Positions 39,090-47,950 are shown, counted from the stretch's first letter. The stretch is 64,000 nt of DNA from Paenibacillus xylanilyticus (GCF_009664365.1 NZ_CP044310.1:4839001-4903000); one strand, 5' to 3'. The notes: a model not told the origin generated them from the letters alone. Made by a program: numbers and translations.

Positions 39090-39851
39090 ATGTCTATCAC
39101 CACATCGGCCTTGCTGGAACATTGGTCTCACAGCAGTGCACCTAGATCCGGCATGGCTCATATAAAATATATTTCCAGGACCAGTCTGGAAAGATTGCGC
39201 AAAATCAATCATTTTCTGATCGGTGCCTTCCAGCGCAGTCTATCGGATATCCGGGAGAACCTGTCCAGCACCTATCTGTTTCTGCTTACGGATGCGGACG
39301 GCGTGCTGCTCGCCATGGATTACAGCCCTGATCTGGAAGATGAAGTGAAGCAGTCCCCCATTCGTCCAGGCATGGTTTTCACTGCACAGAGCTGCGGAGT
39401 CAACGCCATCTCGGCCACCATGGAAAAGAACGAACCGGTATTGCTGCCACCAGAGCAGCATGAGAGCCCTCTTTTTCAACAATGGCACTGTTACGCGACG
39501 CCTCTATCTGTCGGACTCAACCATTCCGGTTATCTGGATGTATCCACGATTAACGCAGATATGCAAAGTGAATTAATCGCCATTGCCAAGCTCATTCCTG
39601 CCCATATGCAGAACAGCTATCAGAGCCTGATGTCATCCGTTCCTTCCGAAAAACCTTCTGTGGATTTCACTGAGCGTCAGTTAACCATCCTTGAAATGAT
39701 CTCCAAAGGGTTAACCGTTAAGGCTATTGCTCTGAAATTAAAAATCAAGGAATGCACCGTAAATCACCACAAAAAAGTGATCTTCAACAAATTAGGTGTG
39801 CAATCCAGCACGGAAGCTGTTTCAATTGCAAGCCGATTGTCTTATTTATAG
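39090..39851 (+). CDS. GAF-LuxR family transcriptional regulator
   Basis: A 253-residue protein with an N-terminal sensor (about 40-175) that resembles the GAF-like domain of AcoR-type regulators: FLLTDADGVLLAMDYSPDLE, GVNAISATMEKNEPVLLPPE, HCYATPLSVGLNHSGYLDVS. The C-terminal LuxR-type HTH (about 190-250) has FTERQLTILEMISKGLTVKA and KIKECTVNHHKKVIFNKLGV. No receiver domain or phosphorylation site is seen. It sits 17 bases after the SUFU gene. A symmetrical sequence at 39856-39880 between this gene and the lipoprotein gene is a candidate operator. Start fixed by TAAGGAGGTAATATC. Confidence 0.88.
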   Translation: MSITTSALLEHWSHSSAPRSGMAHIKYISRTSLERLRKINHFLIGAFQRSLSDIRENLSSTYLFLLTDADGVLLAMDYSPDLEDEVKQSPIRPGMVFTAQSCGVNAISATMEKNEPVLLPPEQHESPLFQQWHCYATPLSVGLNHSGYLDVSTINADMQSELIAIAKLIPAHMQNSYQSLMSSVPSEKPSVDFTERQLTILEMISKGLTVKAIALKLKIKECTVNHHKKVIFNKLGVQSSTEAVSIASRLSYL

Positions 39852-39855
39852 AGGG

Positions 39856-39904
39856 ACCCCTATAGTTTCCTATAGGTGGTAAAGAAGAACGTTCGTGCTA
39901 CAAT
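39856..39904 (+). promoter_or_regulatory. Candidate operator and extended -10 promoter of the lipoprotein gene
   Basis: ACCCCTATAG and CTATAGGTGGT form an imperfect inverted repeat with a 4-base centre (39856-39880). It is followed by an extended -10 TGCTACAAT (39896-39904), which places the repeat over the -35 region. Confidence 0.45.
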
Positions 39905-39965
39905 TTTGGAGTACGCAACATTACAGAGAGAGAACACACACACACATTTATTTCAGGAGGGTTTT

Positions 39966-40745
39966 ATGTCTATCACAAAAAAAACGTCTTTATTCACTAT
40001 GCTCATCATGATGATGCTTGTTGCAGCCGCTTGCGGTGACAAGGCAGATAACAACGCTCAAACGGAAGACACGACTAAAACAGAAACTGCAGCCGCTACA
40101 GACACGGATACCGCCAAGACTGAGGATACTGAAAGTACAGAAACGTCGACTGACGCAGCTGCTGAGGAAGACAATTCAGCTAACGTGGAACTGGGCACAA
40201 CCGAAAAAGGTTCCTACACGAATGACTACTTCGGTGTATCATTGAAATTCCCTGAGGAATGGGAGTTCCAGGATGCAGAAGGAATGAACGAGCTGACAAG
40301 CGCTTCTTCGGATGCCATTGCCGGTGACGATGATACGAAGAAAAAACAGCTTGAACTGTCCCAAACCAAAACACTGAACCTGTTGATGGCTTCGGAATTG
40401 CCACTGGGTGGTCAGGAAGTAGGTCCTTCCGCTATGGCCATTGCCGAGAAAGTCAGCCTTCTGCAAGGGATTCGCACAGGTAAAGACTACCTGGAAGCAA
40501 CCAAGAAATTCATGGTCGACAGCCAGTTCCCTTATGAATATAAAGATATCGCAACTGAAACAATCGGCGGTAAAGAGATGGACGTTATGCAAATCACAAT
40601 GGATGCTGGTGACGGCACAACCATTACACAAGATTACTACAGCACCATCATTGAAGGTTACGCCTTCAACTTCATCTTCACGTATTTGGATGATGCAAGC
40701 AAAGCCGAGATTGACAACATCAAGAAATCCGTTCAATTCAAATAA
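39966..40745 (+). CDS. Lipoprotein, PsbP/Yjg-like secreted domain unknown
   Basis: The 259-residue protein has a lipobox (MMMLVAAACGD, Cys at about residue 21) and a long Asp/Thr/Glu-rich linker (about 25-75). A soluble domain starts SYTNDYFGVSLKFPEEWEFQ and includes YLEATKKFMVDSQFPYEYKD and GYAFNFIFTYLDDASKAEID. This is the layout of PsbP/DUF4367-like surface lipoproteins found in many Firmicutes, but the function is unknown. The start ATG 39966 follows AGGAGGGTTTT. It is attached to the outer membrane face and ends in a strong terminator. It may be the target of the adjacent GAF-LuxR protein. Confidence 0.82.
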   Translation: MSITKKTSLFTMLIMMMLVAAACGDKADNNAQTEDTTKTETAAATDTDTAKTEDTESTETSTDAAAEEDNSANVELGTTEKGSYTNDYFGVSLKFPEEWEFQDAEGMNELTSASSDAIAGDDDTKKKQLELSQTKTLNLLMASELPLGGQEVGPSAMAIAEKVSLLQGIRTGKDYLEATKKFMVDSQFPYEYKDIATETIGGKEMDVMQITMDAGDGTTITQDYYSTIIEGYAFNFIFTYLDDASKAEIDNIKKSVQFK

Positions 40746-40778
40746 TAAAGTCCACAACCTAAAACAAACGTATAAAGG

Positions 40779-40826
40779 ACCCCGCACAGTTGATCTTGCA
40801 CAGATCACTGACGGGGTTATTTTTTT
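40779..40826 (+). terminator. Terminator of the lipoprotein gene
   Basis: ACCCCG / CGGGGT stem with inner CAGT.GATC pairing and TTTTTTT. Confidence 0.85.
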
Positions 40827-40857
40827 GTGCCTGCCTGTTTGATCACTCTGATCCGTT

Positions 40858-42603
40858 CTAACCAGAAACGGCCACCCAGTGCCCTTCCGTTACTTCGACC
40901 CACTTGGACTGCTCCAGATTGTAACGATCGGCTAGCTGCTCTCTACTGCTTTCTTCATACACCGTGCGTTTTTTCTTCGCTTCCACAGCCGGATCAGGGA
41001 CCGGGATTGCAGAGAGAAGCGACTTCGTATACGCATGCTGTGGATTGGAATAGAGCTCTTCACTCTCAGCAAGCTCAACGATTTTACCGTTATACATCAC
41101 AGCAACACGATCACTGATATGTTTGACCATGGACAAGTCGTGTGCAATAAAAAGATACGTCAAACCAAGCCGCTGCTGCAATTCCTCAAGCAGCTGCACG
41201 ATCTGCGCCTGAATGGACACATCGAGCGCAGACAGCGGCTCATCGCACACAATAAACTCCGGTTCCACAGCTAGTGCCCGCGCAATCCCGATTCTCTGTC
41301 TCTGACCGCCAGAGAATTCGTGAGGGTACCGCAGCGCATGGGATGGATCAAGCCCCACCATTTCCAGCAGTTCTTCCACCCGCTTCTCTCTCTCGGCTGT
41401 TGTCTTGGTCAGCTGATGAATATCAAGGGCCTCCCCGATAATGTCCATAATTCTCAATTTCGGATTCAATGAGGCGTAGGGGTCCTGGAAGATGATCTGC
41501 ATATGCCGTCTCATCGTTTTCATTTCCGAAGCGGACAGCCGGTTTAGTGGAACTCCTTTGAACAAGACATCCCCGCCAGTCGGTTCATGCAGTCTCAAGA
41601 TGGCACGCCCCGTCGTGGACTTGCCGCTGCCAGACTCTCCTACGACCCCCAGTGTCTCGCCTTGGCGGATATAAAAGCTGATATCATTCACTGCCTTCAG
41701 TGTATTGCCTTTGCCAAGATTAAAATGCTGCTTCAGGGATTTCACCTCAAGCAGAGGCTGATCATCTTTTAGATCCCTGGGGAACAGTGAAACCGGTTTG
41801 GGTTTCTTCTTCTCATCCAGCCGCGGCAAGGCATTCAGGAGTCTGGACGTGTATTCGTGTTTCGGATTCGCGAAGATCTCTGCCGTTGTCCCGGATTCCA
41901 CGATCTGTCCCTCTTTCATAACTACGACGCGGTCACACATTCCGGCCACAACCCCCAGATCATGGGTAATCAGTATAATGGATGTCCCCAGCCGTTCCTG
42001 CATGTCTTTCATCAGATTCAGAATTTGCGCCTGAATGGTCACATCGAGTGCAGTCGTTGGTTCATCTGCAATCAGCAGCTCCGGGCGGCAGGCAAGTGCA
42101 ATGGCGATCATCACCCGTTGACGCATGCCTCCCGAGAACTCGTGGGGGTACTGATTGTAGCGCACTTCACTCCGTGATATGCCGACCAGTTCGAGCATGG
42201 CAATGGCTTGCTTTTTCGCTTCCCTGCGGGACAGCTTCTGATGTTTTATCAGACTTTCGGAGATTTGTTTTCCGACTTTGATGGTCGGATTAAGTGAACT
42301 CATGGGATCCTGAAAAATCATGCCGATGTCGCGGCCGCGGATGCTTTCCATCTCCTTCTGCGTTTTGGTCGCCAGGTTAACTCCGCGAAATAAAATCTCT
42401 CCCTGCTTCATCTGAGATGGAGGAGAAGCAAGCAGCCTCATAATGGAACGGGCTGTTACGCTTTTGCCGCTTCCCGACTCTCCAACAATCCCCAGCGTTT
42501 CCCCTTTCCGAACCTCGAAGCTGACATCCCGTACCGCCTGAAACTCATTCTCTTCGGAATGAAAAGAGACCGACAAATCACTAACTTTCAGTAAAGGCTG
42601 CAT
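40858..42603 (-). CDS. Fused double ATPase of a peptide/nickel-type ABC transporter
   Basis: The 581-residue protein carries two complete ATPase halves, as if OppD and OppF were joined. Half 1 (about 1-265) has Walker A GIVGESGSGKS, signature SGGMRQRVMIAIALA and Walker B LLIADEPTTALDV. Half 2 (about 280-560) has GVVGESGSGKSTTGRAI, SGGQRQRIGIARALA and FIVCDEPLSALDV. All catalytic residues are present in both. It is divergent from two permease genes and a binding protein, so a complete importer is encoded by five domains. Fused forms exist elsewhere (for example YejF and GsiA). Cytoplasmic membrane face; substrate probably peptides or a related solute. Confidence 0.92.
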   Translation of the reverse strand: MQPLLKVSDLSVSFHSEENEFQAVRDVSFEVRKGETLGIVGESGSGKSVTARSIMRLLASPPSQMKQGEILFRGVNLATKTQKEMESIRGRDIGMIFQDPMSSLNPTIKVGKQISESLIKHQKLSRREAKKQAIAMLELVGISRSEVRYNQYPHEFSGGMRQRVMIAIALACRPELLIADEPTTALDVTIQAQILNLMKDMQERLGTSIILITHDLGVVAGMCDRVVVMKEGQIVESGTTAEIFANPKHEYTSRLLNALPRLDEKKKPKPVSLFPRDLKDDQPLLEVKSLKQHFNLGKGNTLKAVNDISFYIRQGETLGVVGESGSGKSTTGRAILRLHEPTGGDVLFKGVPLNRLSASEMKTMRRHMQIIFQDPYASLNPKLRIMDIIGEALDIHQLTKTTAEREKRVEELLEMVGLDPSHALRYPHEFSGGQRQRIGIARALAVEPEFIVCDEPLSALDVSIQAQIVQLLEELQQRLGLTYLFIAHDLSMVKHISDRVAVMYNGKIVELAESEELYSNPQHAYTKSLLSAIPVPDPAVEAKKKRTVYEESSREQLADRYNLEQSKWVEVTEGHWVAVSG

Positions 42604-42662
42604 GCAAACACCTGCTTTCCTTCATATTTACGCGTTTCATAATATGTACACAATTCCATACC

Positions 42663-42691
42663 TTGACAATTGAATAGACCCTAAATAATAT
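42663..42691 (+). promoter_or_regulatory. Sigma-A promoter of the permease/binding protein operon
   Basis: Perfect -35 TTGACA (42663-42668), spacer 17, and -10 TAATAT (42686-42691), in the gap between the divergent ATPase and permease genes. Confidence 0.75.
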
Positions 42692-42749
42692 ATACTATAT
42701 CAATCGGAATAATGCAATTTAAACCTGAATGAAGGGAGGTTTGCTCGGT

Positions 42750-44192
42750 TTGAACCTTGCAGTAGGCGGCAAAATGTCACGGCTTGCACAGCATCTGAGT
42801 TTCATTTATGGCAAAATGCTGCTTCATCCCTCCTACCGATATGTGCTGTTTATTCTCGGGCTGCCGATCAATCTGATTGTGCTGCTGGTGTGGCAATCCA
42901 GACGCCAAAAGGATGGATGGCAAACCACTCAGCGAGCTGTAGAACAGGAGATGCACTCTTCTTCTTACCGGGATAAGCTTCGAACCATAGTAGAAGAACA
43001 GCTGAGGCGCAAACATCGCTTCTTCCAGCAGCAGGTGAGCGAAACCGAATTTAAGCGTCAGACGGAGCAGTGGCTGGAGGAAACATATCAGAAAGAGTTG
43101 TATGAACGAACGTCACGCAGGCTGCAGGAACATGGAGAACAGCGTCTGACCATGGCCGACACGTTCCGTGCACTGCTGGATAAACCCTGGTTTGTGGCTC
43201 TATCTATCATTCCAGGCTGTCTGATGTACGTCATACTATGGATCTATGGCAATCCTTACCTAAAGTACATATTCGAAAGAATACTGATGACTCTGTTCGT
43301 CATTCTGGGTGTAGCTACCCTCGTATTTACCATCTTGTATCTGTCTCCATTCAACCCGGCAGCCAACATTCTCGGAGAGACAGCGACACAGGAGCAGATT
43401 GCAGCCTTTAATCACGTATACGGTCTGGATCAGCCTTATCTCGTTCAGCTCTGGAACAATATCAAGGGAATCGCGCTGTTTGATCTGGGCAAATCCTTCT
43501 CGGGAAATGAGGATGTGACCGCGACCATAGCCAGAAAGTTTCCGATTACACTGACACTCGCAGTCATTTCTCTACTGCTTGCCCTGGTCATCGCACTTCC
43601 CATCGGGATCATCTCGGCGATCAAGCCCAATTCGCTGTTTGATTACACATTTATGTTTATCGCTCTGATCGGATTGTCGATTCCGAACTTCTGGCAGGGA
43701 CTCATCTTCATCCTGAACTTTTCGATTAAAATGCAGTGGCTTCCCGCGACCTTCAATCCTCAGAACTGGCTGTCCATTATCATGCCAACCATTGTTCTGG
43801 GAACAGGATTAACGGCTGCAGTAGCCCGGATGACCCGTTCTTCCACTCTGGAGGTTATTCACGAAGATTACGTGATGACGGCTCGTGCCAAAGGACTCAG
43901 CGAACGGAGTGTTCTGCTGAAACATGCGGTACGTAATGCATTGATTCCGATCGTGACGGTCGTTGGTTTGCAATTCGGAGGGATGCTTGGCGGAGCGGCC
44001 GTAACGGAGAAGGTATTTAATATTAGCGGACTCGGCAGTTACATTGTAGATAAACAGTTTATTCCCGATATTCCGAGTATTATGGGCGGAGTAGTGTATA
44101 CAGCGATTACCATCTCTATCATTAATGTGATCGTAGATCTGTTGTACGCATTTATCGATCCAAGAGTACGTTCCAAGATGAAACAATATTAA
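42750..44192 (+). CDS. ABC permease, OppB/DppB type with a long N-terminal extension
   Basis: 480 residues, against about 310-330 for usual OppB/DppB. The first about 165 residues are extra: a TM helix (about 31-48, YVLFILGLPINLIVLLVW), a highly charged helical stretch (about 50-145, QEMHSSSYRDKLRTIVEEQL, FKRQTEQWLEETYQKELYER), and another hydrophobic segment. The standard core begins at YLKYIFERILMTLFVILG and contains FNPAANILGETATQEQIAAF, the LYAFIDPRVR ending and the EAA loop ARAKGLSERSVLLKHAVRNA. The start is TTG at 42750, based on AGGGAGG 10 bases upstream. It is the first gene of the permease/permease/SBP operon, 12 bases before the next. Confidence 0.88.
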   Translation: MNLAVGGKMSRLAQHLSFIYGKMLLHPSYRYVLFILGLPINLIVLLVWQSRRQKDGWQTTQRAVEQEMHSSSYRDKLRTIVEEQLRRKHRFFQQQVSETEFKRQTEQWLEETYQKELYERTSRRLQEHGEQRLTMADTFRALLDKPWFVALSIIPGCLMYVILWIYGNPYLKYIFERILMTLFVILGVATLVFTILYLSPFNPAANILGETATQEQIAAFNHVYGLDQPYLVQLWNNIKGIALFDLGKSFSGNEDVTATIARKFPITLTLAVISLLLALVIALPIGIISAIKPNSLFDYTFMFIALIGLSIPNFWQGLIFILNFSIKMQWLPATFNPQNWLSIIMPTIVLGTGLTAAVARMTRSSTLEVIHEDYVMTARAKGLSERSVLLKHAVRNALIPIVTVVGLQFGGMLGGAAVTEKVFNISGLGSYIVDKQFIPDIPSIMGGVVYTAITISIINVIVDLLYAFIDPRVRSKMKQY

Positions 44193-44204
44193 AGCAGGTG
44201 CAAT

Positions 44205-45719
44205 ATGACAAATTCGGGTTCCTTAACACAAGAAGCGCGTTTCCGGCTTAAGTCTTCATCAGAATACAGTCAGGCCAGCTTTGCGTGGGTTACTTCTCTC
44301 CTATTGACGGTATTACTGCTGTTCAACAGTTATGACCTGGGCAGGCAAGAATTCAGACCCTTTCTGCTGACTGCACTTGGTGTCTATCTTTTCTTCACGA
44401 TCATTCAGAGTATTCTGATACTGCTCATCCGAAAAGACTTGACCAGACACGGACATATCTCAGCATTAACCCGCAGGCTGGCTTGGGTTCAGTTGCTGGC
44501 CATCTGCTCTGGCAATATTTTTATCGTCACAGCCGCATTTCATCTGATCAAAAAAGCAAAGCAAGTGGAGTACACCTTCGCAGTCTATATGCTGCTGACA
44601 CAGCTATTCGTTATAGGCGTATCGGCACTCAATATGTTCAAACCCTATGTAGCGGATACGTTTTTGCCAGCCATGGCCGCCTTGCTATTCATTCTGGTCA
44701 TTGACCTGGTCGTTTTGACGATTGTAGCCCAGTATACTGCTGCTTCGGTCATCCCGCGCTGGATGGTTGCTGTCAGCATCCTGCTGATCCTTACCTCGGT
44801 CACAGGAAACGTATTTGCACTCCTGCTCGGCATTTCCATCATTGGACGCTACCGGAGACAAGGGAAACAGAAATCAAACTTCTGGAACGACCTCTGGGAC
44901 CGACTGGCTCCTAATGTAACAGCGATGTCCGGCATGTTTTTTATCATCTTTCTATTTTCCATCTCGATCTGCAGTTTCTTCACCTTTGATTACAGCATGG
45001 CGGTCGAGAACAACTATTCCGCTCTGCTGCAGCCGCCATCTCTGGCTTATCCACTCGGGACGGATGACTTCGGGCGATGCCTGTTCTCCCGAATCGTATT
45101 CGGTGCCCGCATCTCGTTGATCGTAGGCTGCCTGTCGACCATTATTCCTGTAATCATTGGTGGAGTCCTTGGAGCCTTCTCCGGATTCTATGGAAGACAC
45201 ACAGACAATATCATTATGCGGCTGCTCGATGTCCTCTATGCCATTCCGGGCATCCTGCTGGCCATTGCCATCATTGCGGCATTTGGCGCCAATACGGTTA
45301 ATCTGATTCTGGCCCTCAGTCTGGGATCGATCCCGACTTATGCACGTACCATGAGAGCCAGTGTCCTGTATGTTTCCACCTTTGAATTCGTGGAGGCTGC
45401 GCGTGCACTCGGTTATAACAACCGTTCCATCATTTTTAAGCACATCATTCCCAACTCACTTGCACCAATGATCATCAAATCCACGCTTACAATTGGCGGA
45501 GCGGTCATTGCGACCAGCAGCCTGAGCTATCTGGGACTGGGTGTCGAACCACATATCCCGGAATGGGGCAACATTCTCAAGCTGGGCAGTACATATCTGG
45601 AAACGCACTCGTATCTCGCCATTTATCCGGGGCTGGCTATCATTCTGCTCGTTCTGTCATTCAACTTTCTCGGTGATGGTCTGCGCGACGCACTTGATCC
45701 GAAATTGGTAAAGGCTTAA
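44205..45719 (+). CDS. ABC permease, OppC/DppC type with a multi-pass N-terminal extension
   Basis: 504 residues, against about 280-310 for typical OppC. The additional about 220 residues hold about six hydrophobic segments (ASFAWVTSLLLTVLLLF, FLLTALGVYLFFTIIQSILI, VQLLAICSGNIFIVTAAFHL and others). The normal core starts near NDLWDRLAPNVTAMSGMFFI and contains YPLGTDDFGRCLFSRIVFGA, EFVEAARALGYNNRSIIFKH (EAA loop) and GDGLRDALDPKL. Both permeases of this locus are extended, so the extensions are probably a matched feature rather than an annotation artefact. The gene follows the OppB-like gene after 12 bases. Substrate unknown. Confidence 0.88.
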   Translation: MTNSGSLTQEARFRLKSSSEYSQASFAWVTSLLLTVLLLFNSYDLGRQEFRPFLLTALGVYLFFTIIQSILILLIRKDLTRHGHISALTRRLAWVQLLAICSGNIFIVTAAFHLIKKAKQVEYTFAVYMLLTQLFVIGVSALNMFKPYVADTFLPAMAALLFILVIDLVVLTIVAQYTAASVIPRWMVAVSILLILTSVTGNVFALLLGISIIGRYRRQGKQKSNFWNDLWDRLAPNVTAMSGMFFIIFLFSISICSFFTFDYSMAVENNYSALLQPPSLAYPLGTDDFGRCLFSRIVFGARISLIVGCLSTIIPVIIGGVLGAFSGFYGRHTDNIIMRLLDVLYAIPGILLAIAIIAAFGANTVNLILALSLGSIPTYARTMRASVLYVSTFEFVEAARALGYNNRSIIFKHIIPNSLAPMIIKSTLTIGGAVIATSSLSYLGLGVEPHIPEWGNILKLGSTYLETHSYLAIYPGLAIILLVLSFNFLGDGLRDALDPKLVKA

Positions 45720-45763
45720 TTCAAAACCAATCTTTCCATCAAAATTATCCAGGAGGTAATCCC

Positions 45764-47590
45764 ATGAAAAAACGTTCGTTGATCTCTTTGCTGCTCATTC
45801 TCGTCATCGTGATTTCGGGCTGCAGCGTAAAGACCAAGTCTGAATCCCAATCGGAGACGGCCCCAACTTCGCCAGCTGAGAACACTCAGAATCAGGCTCC
45901 AGTCGACATTGAGCTGCTCGCCCAAAGTTCTTCCGAAAATGATGTTAATATCATCCGTGATCAGCTGACCAAAAACGGCTTCAATGTAAAGCTGAATCTG
46001 CAGCCTGATTACGGCAGCTACAAATCCCAACAGGACGCAGGCAACTATGATATTGCTCTCTCCAGCTGGACAACAGTAACCGGTAACCCGGACTATGCCG
46101 TTCGTTCCCTTTTCAAAACCGGTGGTGACTACAGCATTCTGGCGGATGAAGAGATCGATAAACTTATTGACGCCGCAGCTACCCAAACACCCGAAGAATA
46201 CAAGGATACGTACAAACAATTGGAGGACCGCCTGGTAACGGATCAAGCCTACATCGCTCCGTTGTACATTTCCCTGAAAAGTCAGGCCGTCAATCAGGAC
46301 ATCCTGAATCCCGATACGGTGCGCCTGTCCAAATCCCGTGCCTTGGCTTGGGAACCGATCGAATTCAAAGACAGCTCCAAGAATACGAAAGATCCCCTGA
46401 TCCTGACTCAAAGTGCATCCGTGCTGACTTCCCTTGATCCGATCAAAGGCAACGACGGCTCCATCAATCAATTGAACACCAACATGTATGTTCGTCTTGT
46501 AAACCTGACGGATGATGATCAACTGACAGCCGAAGGATCACTTTCCCACAATTTCAGCATCGCTGAAGGGAATTCCGAGTATTATTTCATACTGAGAGAC
46601 GATATTAACTTTGCAAAGATTGAAAACAAAAAGGCAGTGGATACCGGGGAGCGCGTTGGTGCCGATGACGTCATCTTCTCTCTGGACCGTGCCAAAGATA
46701 AAGACTCTGTTCCGGATCACCGGACATACAGCTTGCACGAGCATATCAAAGAGGCTGAGCTGGTAACCGACCTGAGCACCCTGGAATCCATCCAGCAATC
46801 CGGCGGTAACGGAACCATCAAAGACGCTCTCGAGCAAGGACTCGATTCCAAAATCAACGAACTCGTATCAGACAAAACAAAAGCAGATAATAATGCAGGT
46901 AAATATCAGGTCGTGAAACTGACCACAACAGAGCCTTTCCCTCAAGTCCTGAATTACCTGGCTCACCAATCCGCGGGGATCGTATCCAAGAAACAGGTGG
47001 AGAGTATCAACACCTATGACGTAGCTTCTTTTGACGTAAACAAGGATATTCCTTATGGTGACCAGAACACGGTAACAGAGGGATCTTCGTACAACAACAC
47101 ACTGTATGCAAGCGGACCTTACATTCTGGCTTACAAAAACGACTATGAGGGCGTATTCTATCAAAACCCTGGATACCGCAAAGGATCTGAATATGCTCCG
47201 AAAATTTCACAGGTAAACGTGCGCTTCATCGCGGATCCTGACAGTGCGCTATCTGCCCTGCGCAGCAGTGAGATTCATTTGTATTACGGGGTACCAGAAA
47301 CGAAGTATGACATCATTGAAAGTGACAGCAAGCTGAAGCTGCAGAGCATTCCGAGCAACGGGGTTTCCTATCTGCTGTTTAACACCAAGAATAGAGATGT
47401 GGCGAAGAGCAGTGACTTGAGAAAGGCCGTGCTGTACTCCATCAATCAGGATGAGATTCTGCAGTTCTATAAGAACAACAAGCTCAAAGCCTACTCTACG
47501 GTAAGCCCGCTCGTTCAGACCGGGAATGAATTGAAGGCTGATCCGGCCAAAGTAAAAGAGTTCTTGAGCAATTACAACGCATCCAAGTAA
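45764..47590 (+). CDS. Family-5 solute-binding lipoprotein with circularly permuted domain order
   Basis: 608 residues. Lipobox VISGC (Cys20), then a Ser/Gln/Pro linker to about 46. Residues about 47-203 match the usual C-terminal third of SBP family 5: IIRDQLTKNGFNVKL, GNYDIALSSWTTVTGNPDYA, ADEEIDKLIDAA, YKQLEDRLVTDQAYIAPLYI. Residues about 209-608 match the usual N-terminal two-thirds: ILTQSASVLTSLDPIKG, VGADDVIFSLDRA, YASGPYILAYKNDYEGVFYQ, LRKAVLYSINQDEILQFY. The protein ends at DPAKVKEFLSNYN, exactly where the normal C-terminal third would begin. The domain order is thus permuted, in one open frame. It should bind a peptide-like solute for the adjacent transporter. Confidence 0.88.
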   Translation: MKKRSLISLLLILVIVISGCSVKTKSESQSETAPTSPAENTQNQAPVDIELLAQSSSENDVNIIRDQLTKNGFNVKLNLQPDYGSYKSQQDAGNYDIALSSWTTVTGNPDYAVRSLFKTGGDYSILADEEIDKLIDAAATQTPEEYKDTYKQLEDRLVTDQAYIAPLYISLKSQAVNQDILNPDTVRLSKSRALAWEPIEFKDSSKNTKDPLILTQSASVLTSLDPIKGNDGSINQLNTNMYVRLVNLTDDDQLTAEGSLSHNFSIAEGNSEYYFILRDDINFAKIENKKAVDTGERVGADDVIFSLDRAKDKDSVPDHRTYSLHEHIKEAELVTDLSTLESIQQSGGNGTIKDALEQGLDSKINELVSDKTKADNNAGKYQVVKLTTTEPFPQVLNYLAHQSAGIVSKKQVESINTYDVASFDVNKDIPYGDQNTVTEGSSYNNTLYASGPYILAYKNDYEGVFYQNPGYRKGSEYAPKISQVNVRFIADPDSALSALRSSEIHLYYGVPETKYDIIESDSKLKLQSIPSNGVSYLLFNTKNRDVAKSSDLRKAVLYSINQDEILQFYKNNKLKAYSTVSPLVQTGNELKADPAKVKEFLSNYNASK

Positions 47591-47602
47591 AAATAAAAGC
47601 AT

Positions 47603-47649
47603 ACGGCTGCTTACAGAATCATTCCAGGGTTCTGTCGGCAGCCGTTTTC
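47603..47649 (+). terminator. Terminator of the ABC permease operon
   Basis: ACGGCTGC..ACAGAA paired with TTCTGT..GCAGCCGT, followed by TTTTC. Confidence 0.85.
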
Positions 47650-47685
47650 ATATCATGCAGATTGCATGCAGGTTAATGGTAAAAC

Positions 47686-47714
47686 TTGATAAAAGAACGT
47701 ACGTTCGGTATAAT
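47686..47714 (+). promoter_or_regulatory. Sigma-A promoter with an embedded LexA-type SOS box
   Basis: -35 TTGATA (47686-47691), 17-base spacer, and perfect -10 TATAAT (47709-47714). The spacer holds the palindrome GAACGTACGTTC (47695-47706). The Gram-positive LexA consensus is CGAACRNRYGTTYC; the inner twelve bases fit fully and the two outer bases do not. Confidence 0.75.
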
Positions 47715-47744
47715 GATGTTATCCTGAATGAGCGAGAGGCAGAT

Positions 47745-47945
47745 ATGGACGACAAATTTATTAAAGAATTACGCGAGATTAGTCGGGATGATAGACGAAG
47801 ATCCGAATTCATGATTCAAGGCATGAAAGAAACACTGGAAGAAAGAAAGCAGCAGAACATACTTAAGCGCTGGATTCGGCGCAAGAAAGCCGAGAAGAAA
47901 ATCTCACAACGATTCAATCCGAATCCCCACTCGGATCAAAAGTAA
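47745..47945 (+). CDS. Small basic protein under a predicted LexA promoter
   Basis: The 66-residue protein MDDKFIKELREISRDDRRRS... is highly charged, has no TM segment, and its C-terminal half is strongly basic (KRWIRRKKAEKKISQRF). It is probably helical. I recognise no family. Its start is the ATG at 47745 with AGAGG upstream; the mRNA start should lie about 25 bases before it. The promoter spacer carries a LexA-like box, so DNA damage induction is predicted. Size and context recall small SOS genes such as yneA/ynzC in B. subtilis, but the sequence is not similar to either as far as I can tell. Confidence 0.65.
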   Translation: MDDKFIKELREISRDDRRRSEFMIQGMKETLEERKQQNILKRWIRRKKAEKKISQRFNPNPHSDQK

Positions 47946-47950
47946 GACAT

